Shown here: positions 9,581 to 19,175 of the stretch, piece by piece
Position numbering within the stretch: position 1 is the stretch's first letter
Layout of the letters: each line of letters starts with the position of its first letter
Assembly (NCBI RefSeq): GCF_014843845.1
Contig: NZ_JHQS01000023.1
Span: 1-64,000 of the forward strand
Source of the DNA: Mesorhizobium amorphae
GTDB taxonomy: Bacteria; Pseudomonadota; Alphaproteobacteria; Rhizobiales; Rhizobiaceae
DNA: 64,000 nucleotides
Direction of reading: 5' to 3'
Notes under the pieces: generated by a model
Databases searched by the model: none
Told to the model about the DNA's origin: nothing
What the model saw: only the letters and a program-made list of their open reading frames with translations
Program-made: the position numbers and the translations under genes

Positions 9581-10988
9581 ATGACCTCTTCTGATCCGTT
9601 GGACGCCGTTTTCGAGCATATTGAGGCGAACCGCCCCCCTCCTCGATCGCCTGATCGATTACGTTCGGCACCCGAGCATCAGCGCCGAGAATGTCGGCAT
9701 CGCCGAAGTCGGCGCGCTCCTTGTCGAGATGCTTACCGGGATCGGGCTCGAGACCAGCCTGGTGCCGACCGAAGGGCACCCGATGGTGGTTGCGCGCTGG
9801 CAGAAAGCGCCGAGGAAGGCGACCGTTCTGCTCTACGGCCATTACGACGTGCAGCCGGCTGACCCGATCGACAAATGGCTCTCGCCCCCTTCGAGCCGAC
9901 CATACGCGACGGGCGCCTTTACGCACGCGGCGTGGGCGACAACAAGGGCCAGCATTTCGCACAGATCCTGGCAATCGAGTCCCACCTCAAGGTGCATGGC
10001 GCGCTGCCCTGCAATGTCATCCTGCTGCTGGAAGGCGAAGAGGAGATCGGCAGTACGCACATCGCCGATTTCGTGCGTGCCAACAAGGGTATCCTAAAAG
10101 CTGATCTTGCCGTCACCGCCGATGGCCCGCGTCATGCAAGCGGCGCACCTGTGATCAAGTTCGGATCGCGCGGAGAGGTGTCTTTTGAACTGCGCTGCCG
10201 CCACGCTAACGGCGACTTGCATTCGGGTAACTATGGCGGCGTTGTGCCCAATCCGATCTGGACGTTGGTGCATCTGCTCGGCACCATGAAGAATGCCGAT
10301 GGTGAAATCACCATTAACGGTTTCGACGATGAAATCGAGCGACCGTCAAAGGAGGAATTGGTCGCGGTCCAGCGTTTACCTCTCGATGTCGAGGCCGTGA
10401 AGCGTGGTCTCAATCTTGCGAGACTCGACGCGCCGGCGGAACGACCCTTCTATGAACGCCTGTGCTTCCGCCCGACGCTGACGATCAATGGCTTCCATGG
10501 CGGCTATGGCGGGCCTGGCAGCAAGAGCGTCCTGCCCAACGAAGCCTTCGTGAAATGCGACATTCGGCTCGTGGAAGCACAGGACCCCGCGGACATCCTG
10601 CGCAAGGTGGCCGCCCATGTGGAAAAAAAACGCGCCCGAAGTGGAGTTCATGGCGCAAGGAAGCATCCATCCCTCGAAAACACCCATTTCCTCCCCTTTC
10701 ACCGCGCCGCTTCGTCGTGCTTTCGTCGCTGCGCAAGGGGAGGAGCCTTTGCTGATCCCCGCAGGCTTCGGCACTCTCCCTAACTATGTGTTCACGAAGA
10801 TCCTCGGCATTCCTGCTTTCGACACGCCTTACGCCAACTACGACGAAGCCAACCACGCGCCGAACGAGAACCTAACGCTCAGCTGCTTCTACAGCGGGAT
10901 TCGCACAGGCGCTGCATTACTGCACGAGCTTGGCTCGTTGCAACTTCCTGCGCGCGAGGTCAGCGGAACGAGTTCAGGCGTAGATTAG
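9581..10988 (+). pseudogene. M20-family dipeptidase, frameshifted three times
   Basis: Reading three frames in turn gives a nearly full-length (about 460-residue) M20 metallopeptidase: LLDRLIDYVRHPSIS, then VLLYGHYDVQPADPIDKW with the first metal ligands, GRLYARGVGDNKGQH, LLLEGEEEIGS with the catalytic glutamates, the dimerisation domain around GDLHSGNYGG, and NEANHAPNEN near the end with the last histidine. The frame changes occur at a C6 run near 9632, a C5 run near 9890 and an A8 run near 10623, that is, all in homopolymers. Such enzymes hydrolyse dipeptides or N-acyl amino acids in the cytoplasm, fitting the importer upstream. It is either a true pseudogene or an intact gene with sequencing errors. 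Confidence 0.85.
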
Positions 10989-11024
10989 CGTGATTCATGG
11001 CTTCCGGAGATTGGAGAGGAAGCC

Positions 11025-12090
11025 ATGAGCGAAGACGTGCGGCGCGCCGCAAGAGCCTTTTGGAGCATTTTCCGCAATCAAGGACAATCGCCAGCCGTGC
11101 AAGGTGATGTATCAGCTCGGCGAGGTGCTGCTTTTGGTGGTCTGCGGCACGATGGCGGCCTAGCGTCTTCAGCCCTACCATTTCGGCATTCCCTGCGCCG
11201 ACTGGCTGCGGGGTGATGAACCGGATCGGGCCGGACCTGTTCGCCTCCTGCATTCTGGCTTTCGTCGCCGAGCGGCTGCCCGCCGTGGTCGGCCAGATCG
11301 CCATCGATGGCAAGACCTCATGTGGCAGCCACGATCGCGGACGCGGACAGGCGGCACTACACCTGGTCTCGGCTAATGCGACAACCCACAGCCTCGTACT
11401 GGAGCAACTGGCGGTGGCCGACAAATCCAATGAAAATCACCGCCATTCCCTTTGCTGCTGAAGGAGTTGGCCGCGTCCGGAGCGCTTTCGGGCAGTCTCG
11501 TTTCCATCGACGCCATGGGCTGCAGTCCGACACCGCTGGGACGATCGTCGATCTCGGCGGCGACTATCTGCGGGCCACCAAGGACAATCAGAAGACTCCA
11601 ACTCTATTTCGACGGCGTCCCGCCAATGAGATCGATGCGCTCACCGAGGTCGAGAAGGCTCATGGCCGCATCGAGACGCGCCGTCATCTCGTCTCGCAGC
11701 GTGTCGACTGGATGAGCGGCAAGCGGCACTATCCCGATGAGCCGCGTTTCAAGGGTCGCAGCACCATCGCCCATGGTCGAAACCCGCATCGAGACCGGCG
11801 CCGAGGTCAGGGTCGAGCGGCGATGCTACATCTCCTCTCGCATCCTCACCGCGAAAGCCTTCGCCGAGGCCGCCAGAGCCTGGGGCATCGAGAACGGGCT
11901 GCACTGGGTTCTCGATGTCCAGTTGAAGGAGGGCCAATGCCGCCCGCGCCGCGGCCACGGCGCCACAAACATGGCAATGGTTCGCCATCTCGCCCTAAAC
12001 CTCATTCGAGCTATGCCCGCCAAAACAATCCATCAAGGGAAAGCGAAAACTCGCAACCTGGGATACAGACTGCCTCATGGCCGCACCCCA
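11025..12090 (+). pseudogene. ISAs1-family transposase, multiply frameshifted
   Basis: The central part carries the DDE-type block IAIDGKTSCGSHDRGRG followed by LHLVSANATTHSLVLEQ, characteristic of ISAs1-family transposases. Further parts follow in other frames: GGDYLRATKDNQKT, EVEKAHGRIETRRH, and NGLHWVLDVQLKEGQCRPRRGHGATNMAMVRHLALN. At least three frame changes separate them, so no functional transposase is made. Sequences resembling terminal repeats (CGTGATTCA near 10990 and, inverted, TGATTCACG near 12350) differ by one base in nine. I consider these only a possible boundary of the element. Confidence 0.8.
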
Positions 12091-12239
12091 AGCCCGTTAA
12101 CCTGGACTCGTTGCCCTGCTCGCGAGTCGGTGGAGTGTGTAGCGCCGCGTCCAGCGAACAAACCGCTCCGGGGAACTGCGCCGTCTGGCGTATCAAAGTT
12201 CGTGCGGTTGCCGCCGGTTCACGCACGGGATTCTGACGC

Positions 12240-12692
12240 ATTTCAAAGCGGCGGTCCAAAACGCCCGATCGAACCGCCGTGGTGCGAACCAGTATGCCCG
12301 GACGCGTGGGTGACGGCGTCACGACGCGTCTCCCTATCCGATCAATCTCTGATTCACGCAACCCGCACGATGCTCTAATCGTTGAAAAGCGCAGAGAGCG
12401 CGGCCCGCTTCGACCACCAAAGGTACTTTTTCTTCATACCACTTGGACTGCCATCTAGGACCAAGATATCCTTGATCTGAATACGCAATTTGACGTTACG
12501 CGTGATCTTCTCATATCCTGGCATCGGTCAAGTGATCATCAATGCCTCGCAAAGGGTTGGCTCACCGGCCTCCCGTTTCGCAAGGGCTCTAGAGCCGACC
12601 ACAGCCGATCCAGAGCCAATGCGGAAATCATGTTGACTTGAATCCCACTGACACGCGTCCTATGGCAATACAATACCAGGACAGTGCAGCAG
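12240..12692. other. Intergenic region, right flank of the ISAs1 relic
   Basis: About 450 bases with no recognisable gene. The first 120 bases may still belong to the ISAs1 element. The remainder precedes the M20 hydrolase gene and shows no promoter that I can name with confidence. Confidence 0.35.
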
Positions 12693-13928
12693 ATGCCAAT
12701 GATCAACGCCGGGCGGTTGCTCTCGGAGCTCAGACGTTTCGCGCAGTTCGGCGCGTACCGGACGGGTGTCCATCGCCCGACCTATTCGAAGGAGGACATG
12801 GACAGCCGCCGCTGGCTTGCGCAGCAATACGAAGCCGTAGGGCTTCAGGCGCATATAGACGGGGTCGGCAACGTGTTCGGCGTGCCGCGGTCGGAACGGC
12901 GATCGCTGTTGATCGGGTCGCACGCAGAGTCCCAGAATTATGCCGGATGGCTCGACGGGGCGCTTGGTGTGATCTACGGCCTCGAGATCGCTCGGACCTT
13001 TGCGGAAACACCGGACTGCGCAGGCCTTCCCATCGCCCCAGTGGCGTGGGCGGATGAAGAAGGTCACTACGTCTCGATGCTCGGTAGTCGTTCATTCGTC
13101 GGTGATATCGACGAGGCGGAGATCGATCGCGCGGTGAATGTCGATGACGGGCTGCCGCTTAGGAACGCGCTCCGTGCGGCCGGCCTGGCCGGCGTACCCC
13201 GATCTCTGTTGGAGCCGGAACGCTACGCCGGTTATCTGGAAGCACATATAGAACAGGGCGACGCGCTGGAAGCCTCGATCAAACGGATCGGTGTTGTTAC
13301 GAGCATCGTCGGGCTCTGGCAGTACTCAATCGTCTTTCACGGCATCCAGAATCACGCCGGCACGACGCGCATGGCTATCCGAAAAGACGCGGGCGTCGCT
13401 GCAGCTACGCTGGCCATGGCCATTGCCGAGCGCTTTCCGGAAGTGGCCGGCCCGTGTTCCGTCTGGACCACAGGCCGCATTACACTGGAGCCGGGTGCTC
13501 CCAGCATAATTCCGGGCAGGGCAGAGATGCTGTTCCAGTTCTGGGACTCAGCGATGTCGGTTCTTGAGCGCCTCGATTCACTACTAAGAGAACTGGTTGA
13601 ACAGACCGCGATCAAAACGGGTTGCCGCGCCCAGATCGAGCGGACCGAGACTGGCAAACCATGCCATATGGATCCGGCCTTCCAGGAAGCGATAGAGAGT
13701 GCAGCAGCGCGCTATGCTCCCGACGTCTACGTGAGAATGCCGAGCGGGGCTAGTCACGACGCGCAAGTCGTGGCCCATAAACTGAAGTCCGCTATGCTTT
13801 TCGTGCCAAGCATCGGAGGAATCAGCCACTATTGGACCGAAAACACAAGCGATGCCGACCTGGTGCTCGGCTGCCAGGTGCTGGCTGATGCCGCTGAGGC
13901 GATCCTGCGTGGTGAGGGAAACACCTGA
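12693..13928 (+). CDS. M20 family Zn-dependent hydrolase, N-carbamoyl-L-amino-acid hydrolase/allantoate amidohydrolase type
   Basis: About 411 residues with the hydantoinase/carbamoylase layout. The first metal region reads LLIGSHAESQNYAGWLDGALG, where the family usually has GSHxDSVxxGGxxDG, so histidine and the second aspartate are kept while the DS pair is ES. The catalytic glutamates lie in AWADEEGHYVSMLGSRSF, and the later blocks YLEAHIEQG, NHAGTTRM and MPSGASHDAQ are all present. These enzymes remove a carbamoyl or similar group from an amino-acid nitrogen. The altered metal loop makes the exact substrate uncertain. Start choices are GTG 12684, ATG 12693 and ATG 12699. A two-domain fold with the dimerisation lid is expected. 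It is cytoplasmic. Confidence 0.9.
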   Translation: MPMINAGRLLSELRRFAQFGAYRTGVHRPTYSKEDMDSRRWLAQQYEAVGLQAHIDGVGNVFGVPRSERRSLLIGSHAESQNYAGWLDGALGVIYGLEIARTFAETPDCAGLPIAPVAWADEEGHYVSMLGSRSFVGDIDEAEIDRAVNVDDGLPLRNALRAAGLAGVPRSLLEPERYAGYLEAHIEQGDALEASIKRIGVVTSIVGLWQYSIVFHGIQNHAGTTRMAIRKDAGVAAATLAMAIAERFPEVAGPCSVWTTGRITLEPGAPSIIPGRAEMLFQFWDSAMSVLERLDSLLRELVEQTAIKTGCRAQIERTETGKPCHMDPAFQEAIESAAARYAPDVYVRMPSGASHDAQVVAHKLKSAMLFVPSIGGISHYWTENTSDADLVLGCQVLADAAEAILRGEGNT

Positions 13929-14465
13929 ACCGCGGCTAGACGCTTCTATGCAACGCCGGGAGCTGGCTGAACCTCGCGTCAACTTCCATTCTGCTCACGC
14001 TAACCTGAGGCGCAGCAGTCTAGAATTTGGACGGTCAATTTCCTATTGGCGAACAATCACGCTAGGGCGGAAGGCTGGAATCGCGGGAAGCGCAAGAAGA
14101 ACCGCCGATACTGGATCCGGACTCAGCGTGATCTCCAGCACACGGTCGAGAGTCTGCAGAGCCATGATCTTGAACATGTCATGGGGATGGCGAGGGGCCG
14201 AGGATACGGTTCGTCGAAGCCAACGGCGTTCCACGAGCAGCAAGCCTAGTCTAGAATGAGTCCGCGAGTTGAGAACCTACCCACAATAAGAGACGCTCTG
14301 CTCCCGGGGGAGGTTCATTGCAGCAGGCGCCGGCCATCTGAAAACGCGATGGTACCGCCCGGGACATTATATTGGCGAAGTCAACGCCAAGGGGCGCATA
14401 CTTGGAGTCCAGCGGATCGAACTGCATCCGCCGCCAACGCCGTCCGATAAATCGAGCGAAACAAA
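13929..14465. other. Intergenic region with an unassigned coding-like remnant before the methylaspartate ammonia-lyase gene
   Basis: No complete gene. A plus-strand reading near 14310-14455 gives a plausible protein end (GHLKTRWYRPGHYIGEVN, then GRILGVQRIELHPPP), but I could not assign it. It may be the tail of a gene lost from the front of the catabolic operon. Confidence 0.3.
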
Positions 14466-15719
14466 GTGCAGATCAAAGATGTCTTGCTCGCGCCTGGCAA
14501 TGGCGCATTTTTCTACGATGATCAGGAAGCCATTAGGTCCGGCGCAATCCAGGACGGCTTCATCTATGTCGGCGAACCGATAACGCCTGGGTTCGCTTCG
14601 CTTCGCGTTCCGGCATCTTCGCTTAGTGTCGGGCTTGTTCTCACCGACGACACCGTTGTTTGGGGCGACATGATGGGCGTTCAGTACTCTGGAGCCGGTG
14701 GACGCGATCCTCTATTTGAAACTGCTCAAATCTCGGATTTGACGTCGCGCGTCGTGGTGCCACGGCTTCTCGATGTCGATGCGTCTTGCTACCTTGATGC
14801 CTGCGCCAAGGTTTTCGAGCCTCACGAACATGAGCGGCTACCCCTCGCGCTTGAGTATGGCGTCAGCCAAGCGCTGCTACGCGCAGCAGCCCACCTTCAA
14901 CGTACGACGATGGCGGAGATCGTATGCAGTGAATTTAGCCTGCCGCTGCCAACGCGTAGGGTCCCGATCTACTGCCAGAGCGGTGATGCTCGGGAAATCA
15001 ACGTCGACAAAATGATTCTGAAGGCGGTGGATGTGCTTCCCCACGGCCTGATCAACTCCCGGCAGAAATTCGGCGTCAACGGCCAGACCTTCATGGAGTT
15101 CGTGAAGTGGGTTGCAACGCGTACGCGCCAAATCGGCCGCCCGGAGTATCATCCGGTGCTGCATTTCGATGTGTATGGCTGGATCGGCCAGGAAATCGAC
15201 CTGGAGCCGCAAAGCATCGCCGACTTTATCTGCAAGGTTGCAGATACCGTCCCGGATTTCACGCTCAACATCGAGTCCCCGGCGGATTTTGGTTCGACAC
15301 AAGCTCAAATTGAGAACTACGCCAAGATCGTATCTATTTTGGATAGCCGGGGCTCCAACGCACGCATTGTCGTGGATGAGAGATGCAATACGCTGGAGGA
15401 CATTCGGCTTTTTGCCGAAGCGAAAGCCACGCATCTCGTCCAAATTAAGACCCCCGATGTCGGCTCGATTGCCAATACGGCGCGTGCCGTTCTCCTCTGC
15501 AAGGGGAACAAGGTGGGAGCTTATGTTGGAGGAAGTTGCACGGAGACGGATCTCTCCGCCCGGGCTTCGGTTCACGTATCGGTCGCAACACAGGCGGACA
15601 TGATGCTCGCAAAGCCTGGAATGGGTGTCGACGAGGCATTCTCAATTGTTGGGAACGAACAAAACCGGTTGCTGGCGATGCTGAACCGTCGCCGGACCCA
15701 AAACGAAAACGTTGGATGA
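14466..15719 (+). CDS. mal: Methylaspartate ammonia-lyase (EC 4.3.1.2)
   Basis: A 417-residue enolase-superfamily enzyme that removes ammonia from threo-3-methyl-L-aspartate to give mesaconate. The residues known for the Clostridium tetanomorphum enzyme line up with a small constant offset: catalytic His193 (VLPHGLIN), metal ligands Asp235 (HFDVYGW), Glu270 (NIESPAD) and Asp304 (VVDERCN), and catalytic Lys328 (VQIKTPD). Length matches the family (about 413). The start is GTG. It heads a set with a CoA-transferase and a CoA-ester lyase 15 and 133 bases further on. No glutamate mutase is visible in the window, so methylaspartate must come from elsewhere in the genome or from outside. Confidence 0.95.
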   Translation: MQIKDVLLAPGNGAFFYDDQEAIRSGAIQDGFIYVGEPITPGFASLRVPASSLSVGLVLTDDTVVWGDMMGVQYSGAGGRDPLFETAQISDLTSRVVVPRLLDVDASCYLDACAKVFEPHEHERLPLALEYGVSQALLRAAAHLQRTTMAEIVCSEFSLPLPTRRVPIYCQSGDAREINVDKMILKAVDVLPHGLINSRQKFGVNGQTFMEFVKWVATRTRQIGRPEYHPVLHFDVYGWIGQEIDLEPQSIADFICKVADTVPDFTLNIESPADFGSTQAQIENYAKIVSILDSRGSNARIVVDERCNTLEDIRLFAEAKATHLVQIKTPDVGSIANTARAVLLCKGNKVGAYVGGSCTETDLSARASVHVSVATQADMMLAKPGMGVDEAFSIVGNEQNRLLAMLNRRRTQNENVG

Positions 15720-15734
15720 AAAGCACGGTGCCGC

Positions 15735-16886
15735 ATGCAGAACTCTCTTGAGGGGATCACCGTCGTAGCCGTGGAGCAGGCCGTGGCCGCGCCTTACGCA
15801 TCTTCTCGTCTTGCTGACGCCGGCGCACGTGTCATCAAGGTCGAAAGGCCCGAAGGGGACTTTGCCCGCAACTACGACAAGTTGGTGCGGGGACAAAGCG
15901 CTTACTTCGTCTGGCTCAACCGGGGTAAGGAGTCAGTCTGTCTGGACCTTAGATCGGAGGCGGACCGCGCCGTCCTGGACACGCTCATCGCCACTGCTGA
16001 CGTCTTCATCCAGAACCTGAAGCCGGGCAGCATCGAAAAACTGGGTTTCGGGTCTGCGGATCTCCGCCGACGCTTTCCGCGGCTGATCACCTGCGACATC
16101 TCTGGTTTCGGGGAGACAGGGCCGTATTCCCATTTGAAGGCTTATGATCTCATCGTCCAAGCTGAAACAGGTCTATGTGCGATCACCGGCAACCAACAAG
16201 GGGCCGCGCGTGTAGGGGTGTCGGTTTGCGACATCTCTGCGGGCATGACAGCGCATAGCGGCATTCTTCAGGCGCTGTATCACCGCGAGGTCACCGGCGA
16301 AGGGACAAGCATCCAGGTGTCACTGTTCGATGCCGTCGCCGACTGGATGAACGTGCCGGTACTTCAAAACGACTACAGCGGCTACCACACGATACGCGCC
16401 GGTGTGAAACACCCGTCGCTGGCGCCGTACGGCGCCTATCGTTGTGCCGATGGCAAAGACGTCATCTTTTCGGTTCAGAATGACCGCGAATGGGTAAATT
16501 TCTGCGCCAAATTCTTGAAGCAGCCGGAGCTCACACGCGCACCTGGTTTTGCTGACAACATGGAGCGCCTCGGTCAGCGTGCGCAACTTGATGAGATCAT
16601 TGAACGGCGGTTTTCTGAACTATCCTGCCACGAAGCAATGCAGGAGCTTGAGGCAGCCGGCCTGGCATATGGTCGACTGAACGAAGTGGTGGATGTTTCA
16701 AGGCATCCACATACTCGCAGAGTGCAGGTTGGAACACCCGAAGGAACCGTCGAGACGATAGCGCCGGCGGCGATTTTCAACTCGGAGCAACCCTCGCTGC
16801 GCCCAGTTCCGGCTCTTGGCGCTCATACCGAGGCAGTCCGCGAGGAGGTTCTGGGGCTTTTGCGCGAAAGAGCCGCGTCAGCGTGA
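15735..16886 (+). CDS. Family III (CaiB/BaiF) CoA-transferase, probably mesaconate or citramalate CoA-transferase
   Basis: A 383-residue class III CoA-transferase. The N-terminal Rossmann part has GARVIKVERPEGDFAR, then WLNRGKESVCLDL and the catalytic aspartate at about residue 138 in KAYDLIVQAETGL. The C-terminal part has the GTPEGTVE-like and PVPALGAHTE motifs near the end, the latter shared by many family members. It lies 15 bases after the ammonia-lyase gene and before a CitE-type lyase. By context the acyl acceptor is mesaconate or citramalate, with succinyl-CoA or another CoA donor. This is inferred from the neighbours, since the family alone does not tell the substrate. Confidence 0.9.
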   Translation: MQNSLEGITVVAVEQAVAAPYASSRLADAGARVIKVERPEGDFARNYDKLVRGQSAYFVWLNRGKESVCLDLRSEADRAVLDTLIATADVFIQNLKPGSIEKLGFGSADLRRRFPRLITCDISGFGETGPYSHLKAYDLIVQAETGLCAITGNQQGAARVGVSVCDISAGMTAHSGILQALYHREVTGEGTSIQVSLFDAVADWMNVPVLQNDYSGYHTIRAGVKHPSLAPYGAYRCADGKDVIFSVQNDREWVNFCAKFLKQPELTRAPGFADNMERLGQRAQLDEIIERRFSELSCHEAMQELEAAGLAYGRLNEVVDVSRHPHTRRVQVGTPEGTVETIAPAAIFNSEQPSLRPVPALGAHTEAVREEVLGLLRERAASA

Positions 16887-17019
16887 GCGCGCGTCAGAGT
16901 AGGGTGAGTGCGCTCGCGGTTTACGAAGGGCCTGTATACCTCGGATCATCTCAGCGCATCGGCCATCCAGCATGCCCACTGTCGCCACGCTCGCTAAGAT
17001 CGATCGCAGAGGCGACTCC

Positions 17020-17922
17020 ATGATCAAGGACACCTTTCCAGTCGTTGAAAGCGCGATGGCTGTACCACGATGGAGATCCCTGCTCTTCGTACCCGCACAC
17101 GTTCCGCGCTTCGTGGAGACGGCCCATGAGCGGGGTGCGGATGGCGTTATTCTCGACCTCGAGGATTCCGTTCCCCAGGACAAAAAGGGCGAGGCACGGC
17201 GGCAGCTTGCTCAATCCGTGGCGAATGTGGGGCGCAACGGCGCATCTGTTTTGGTCCGCGTGAATCGTGGTTTGCGCGCTTTGGCGGCCGATCTCGATGC
17301 AGCCGTGATGGCTGGTGTTGACGCGCTGGTTCTTCCGAAGACGGATTCGGCAGAGTGGGTTCTAGAGATCGCGAAAACGCTTTCAGAACTTGAACTGGAA
17401 AGAAATCTTCCGCTGGGACGCATCCGGTTCCTTGCCCAGATCGAGACCCCGGGCGCCTTGCAAAGGCTCGCGGCCATTGCGTCGGCGCATCCCAGGATGG
17501 TCGCAATGGCGCTTGGTCCTGAAGACTTCAGTGCCGCTGTTGGCGGCGCCCCGGAATTCGACCTTCTCCTGGCGCCGAACCTTTCCGTTCTGTTTGCCGC
17601 CCGTGCGGCCGGCTTGCTCCCGCTAGGCTTCATCGGAAGCATCGGCGAGTTCTCGGACACTCATAAACTTCGTGAAACCGCGGCGCATGCGCGGCGGCTT
17701 GGCTTTGGAGGAGCTTTGGCGATCCATCCGACACAGGTGGCCATATTCAACGAGGCTTTCTCGCCAAGCGCCCAGGAACTCGAGTGGGCCCATCGTGTCG
17801 TCGCGGCGGAAAACGATGCCGCCACGCGTGGACTGTCCGCATTCTCGTTGAATGGTAAGATGATTGATCCGCCAGTGGTGCGCCGCGCCCACGAGATCCT
17901 GGCTCTCGCTAGCAGTAACTGA
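17020..17922 (+). CDS. HpcH/HpaI-family CoA-ester lyase (CitE/malyl-CoA/citramalyl-CoA lyase type)
   Basis: About 300 residues with the CitE-like TIM barrel. RSLLFVPAH opens the barrel, GVILDLEDSVP carries the metal-binding region, FLAQIETPGALQ has the metal-binding glutamate, and MALGPEDFSAAVG and AIHPTQVAIFNEAF complete the fold. These enzymes cleave 3-hydroxyacyl-CoA thioesters such as citramalyl-CoA (to acetyl-CoA and pyruvate) or methylmalyl-CoA (to propionyl-CoA and glyoxylate). With the mesaconase-type fumarase homologue at 20609, citramalyl-CoA is the better guess. The start at 17020 has an AGAGGCG ribosome-binding site. An internal start at 17056 is also possible. Confidence 0.9.
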   Translation: MIKDTFPVVESAMAVPRWRSLLFVPAHVPRFVETAHERGADGVILDLEDSVPQDKKGEARRQLAQSVANVGRNGASVLVRVNRGLRALAADLDAAVMAGVDALVLPKTDSAEWVLEIAKTLSELELERNLPLGRIRFLAQIETPGALQRLAAIASAHPRMVAMALGPEDFSAAVGGAPEFDLLLAPNLSVLFAARAAGLLPLGFIGSIGEFSDTHKLRETAAHARRLGFGGALAIHPTQVAIFNEAFSPSAQELEWAHRVVAAENDAATRGLSAFSLNGKMIDPPVVRRAHEILALASSN

Positions 17923-18007
17923 GCCTTTAATCAGCGGCCGGACACGCGTGTTTCCGACCCACGGCCCCAGTTTTGTTGCTTGCCTGCCATCTCGTTTCGA
18001 GATAGAC

Positions 18008-18976
18008 ATGAAAGCACTAGGGATCATGCCCCAGTTGGATTTGTTCGTCGTGGACATCAGGCAGTTAAGATACTTTGTCGGCGTCGTCGAAGCCGGCAGT
18101 TTCACGAAGGCTGCTGCAACGCTCAACGTTGCTCAAAGCGCTCTAAGCCTGCATGTGCGTCAATTGGAGGAAGGATTCGGCACCCAGCTGCTCGTTCGCG
18201 ATAGGACCGGCGTCAGCGTCACGGCGTCCGGAGACAAGCTGCTTGAGCGCGCGCGGATCATTCTGAAGGAAATTCAGCTCACTGAGGCGGAACTGACCAA
18301 CTCGGTGGCTGCTCCTTCCGGAGAGGTGACTATTGGCATTCCGTCCGGAGCCGCTCGCGTCCTTAGCGGCCCCCTGCTTGAATCGGTAAGAAGCGAATTG
18401 CCGAGGATCTCGCTTAAGATGATCGAGGGCATGACGGGACCGCTGGAGGAGTGGATGGCTGCTGGCCGCTTCAATCTGGCTGTCCTTTACCGCACTGCCG
18501 AGAGCGTGGGGCAAATGACGGTGCTGGCCCGCGAAGAGTTTTGCTTGGTGGTGCCGCCGGGTGAACCGCCTTTCGAAGATTCGATACCGCTCGCCGACCT
18601 GCATGCGTTCCCGCTGGCGGTTCCAATGCGCAACAACAATGTCAGGCGTTCGGTGGCTGATGTCGTTGCGCAACACGGTTGTGTGCTGGACGTCAGATTC
18701 GAAGTCGACTCCCTTTCTACGATCATCAATATGGTCATGGAAGGTAAGGCGTATTCCATCCTTACCCCGTCGGCCATTCAAAAAGAGGCGTCTCATGGCC
18801 AAGTCCGGACGGTTAAGATCATTGACCCGGTGATTACCCGCTCCGTTGTGCTTGCCGTCAACCCGAAAGATGAGCGCTCTCCAGCCGTGTCTGCGGTCCG
18901 CAAGCTGATCCCCAAGGTCGTAAAGACTTTGATCGAGGGCAAGCACTGGTCAGCCACGGTTCCGGACCGGGTTTAG
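18008..18976 (+). CDS. LysR-family transcriptional regulator
   Basis: About 322 residues. The winged helix-turn-helix begins with DIRQLRYFVGVVEAGSFTKAA and continues LNVAQSALSLHVRQLEE, the standard LysR DNA-binding region, followed by an effector-binding domain with GEVTIGIPSG. Start choices are ATG 18008, ATG 18026 and GTG 18050. The last gives the usual N-terminus directly before DIRQL, so the extra residues may not be translated. It sits between the methylaspartate genes and the aldehyde dehydrogenase/fumarase pair, all in one direction, and probably controls them in response to a pathway intermediate. Confidence 0.92.
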   Translation: MKALGIMPQLDLFVVDIRQLRYFVGVVEAGSFTKAAATLNVAQSALSLHVRQLEEGFGTQLLVRDRTGVSVTASGDKLLERARIILKEIQLTEAELTNSVAAPSGEVTIGIPSGAARVLSGPLLESVRSELPRISLKMIEGMTGPLEEWMAAGRFNLAVLYRTAESVGQMTVLAREEFCLVVPPGEPPFEDSIPLADLHAFPLAVPMRNNNVRRSVADVVAQHGCVLDVRFEVDSLSTIINMVMEGKAYSILTPSAIQKEASHGQVRTVKIIDPVITRSVVLAVNPKDERSPAVSAVRKLIPKVVKTLIEGKHWSATVPDRV

Positions 18977-19175
18977 GAAATCCCAAGCCAAATTCTTCCA
19001 GTGCTATGGCTATTCGCTGCTGCTTGAGCGGTAACAATCTGGATTCGAGATGGTTTTGGGCGACATTCAATATTTGACCACATGCGACTATCGCGATGAA
19101 ATCGCAGACGAGCGATGCACGGTTCGGATATCGGCTGTTCTCGTACCAGGCAAATTCACTAAAGCGGAGCATGCG

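Noticed and set aside
9092..9619. 175-codon minus-strand frame before the M20 gene
   Set aside because: Composition looks like non-coding GC-rich sequence with no recognisable motif, and it runs into the M20 gene start.
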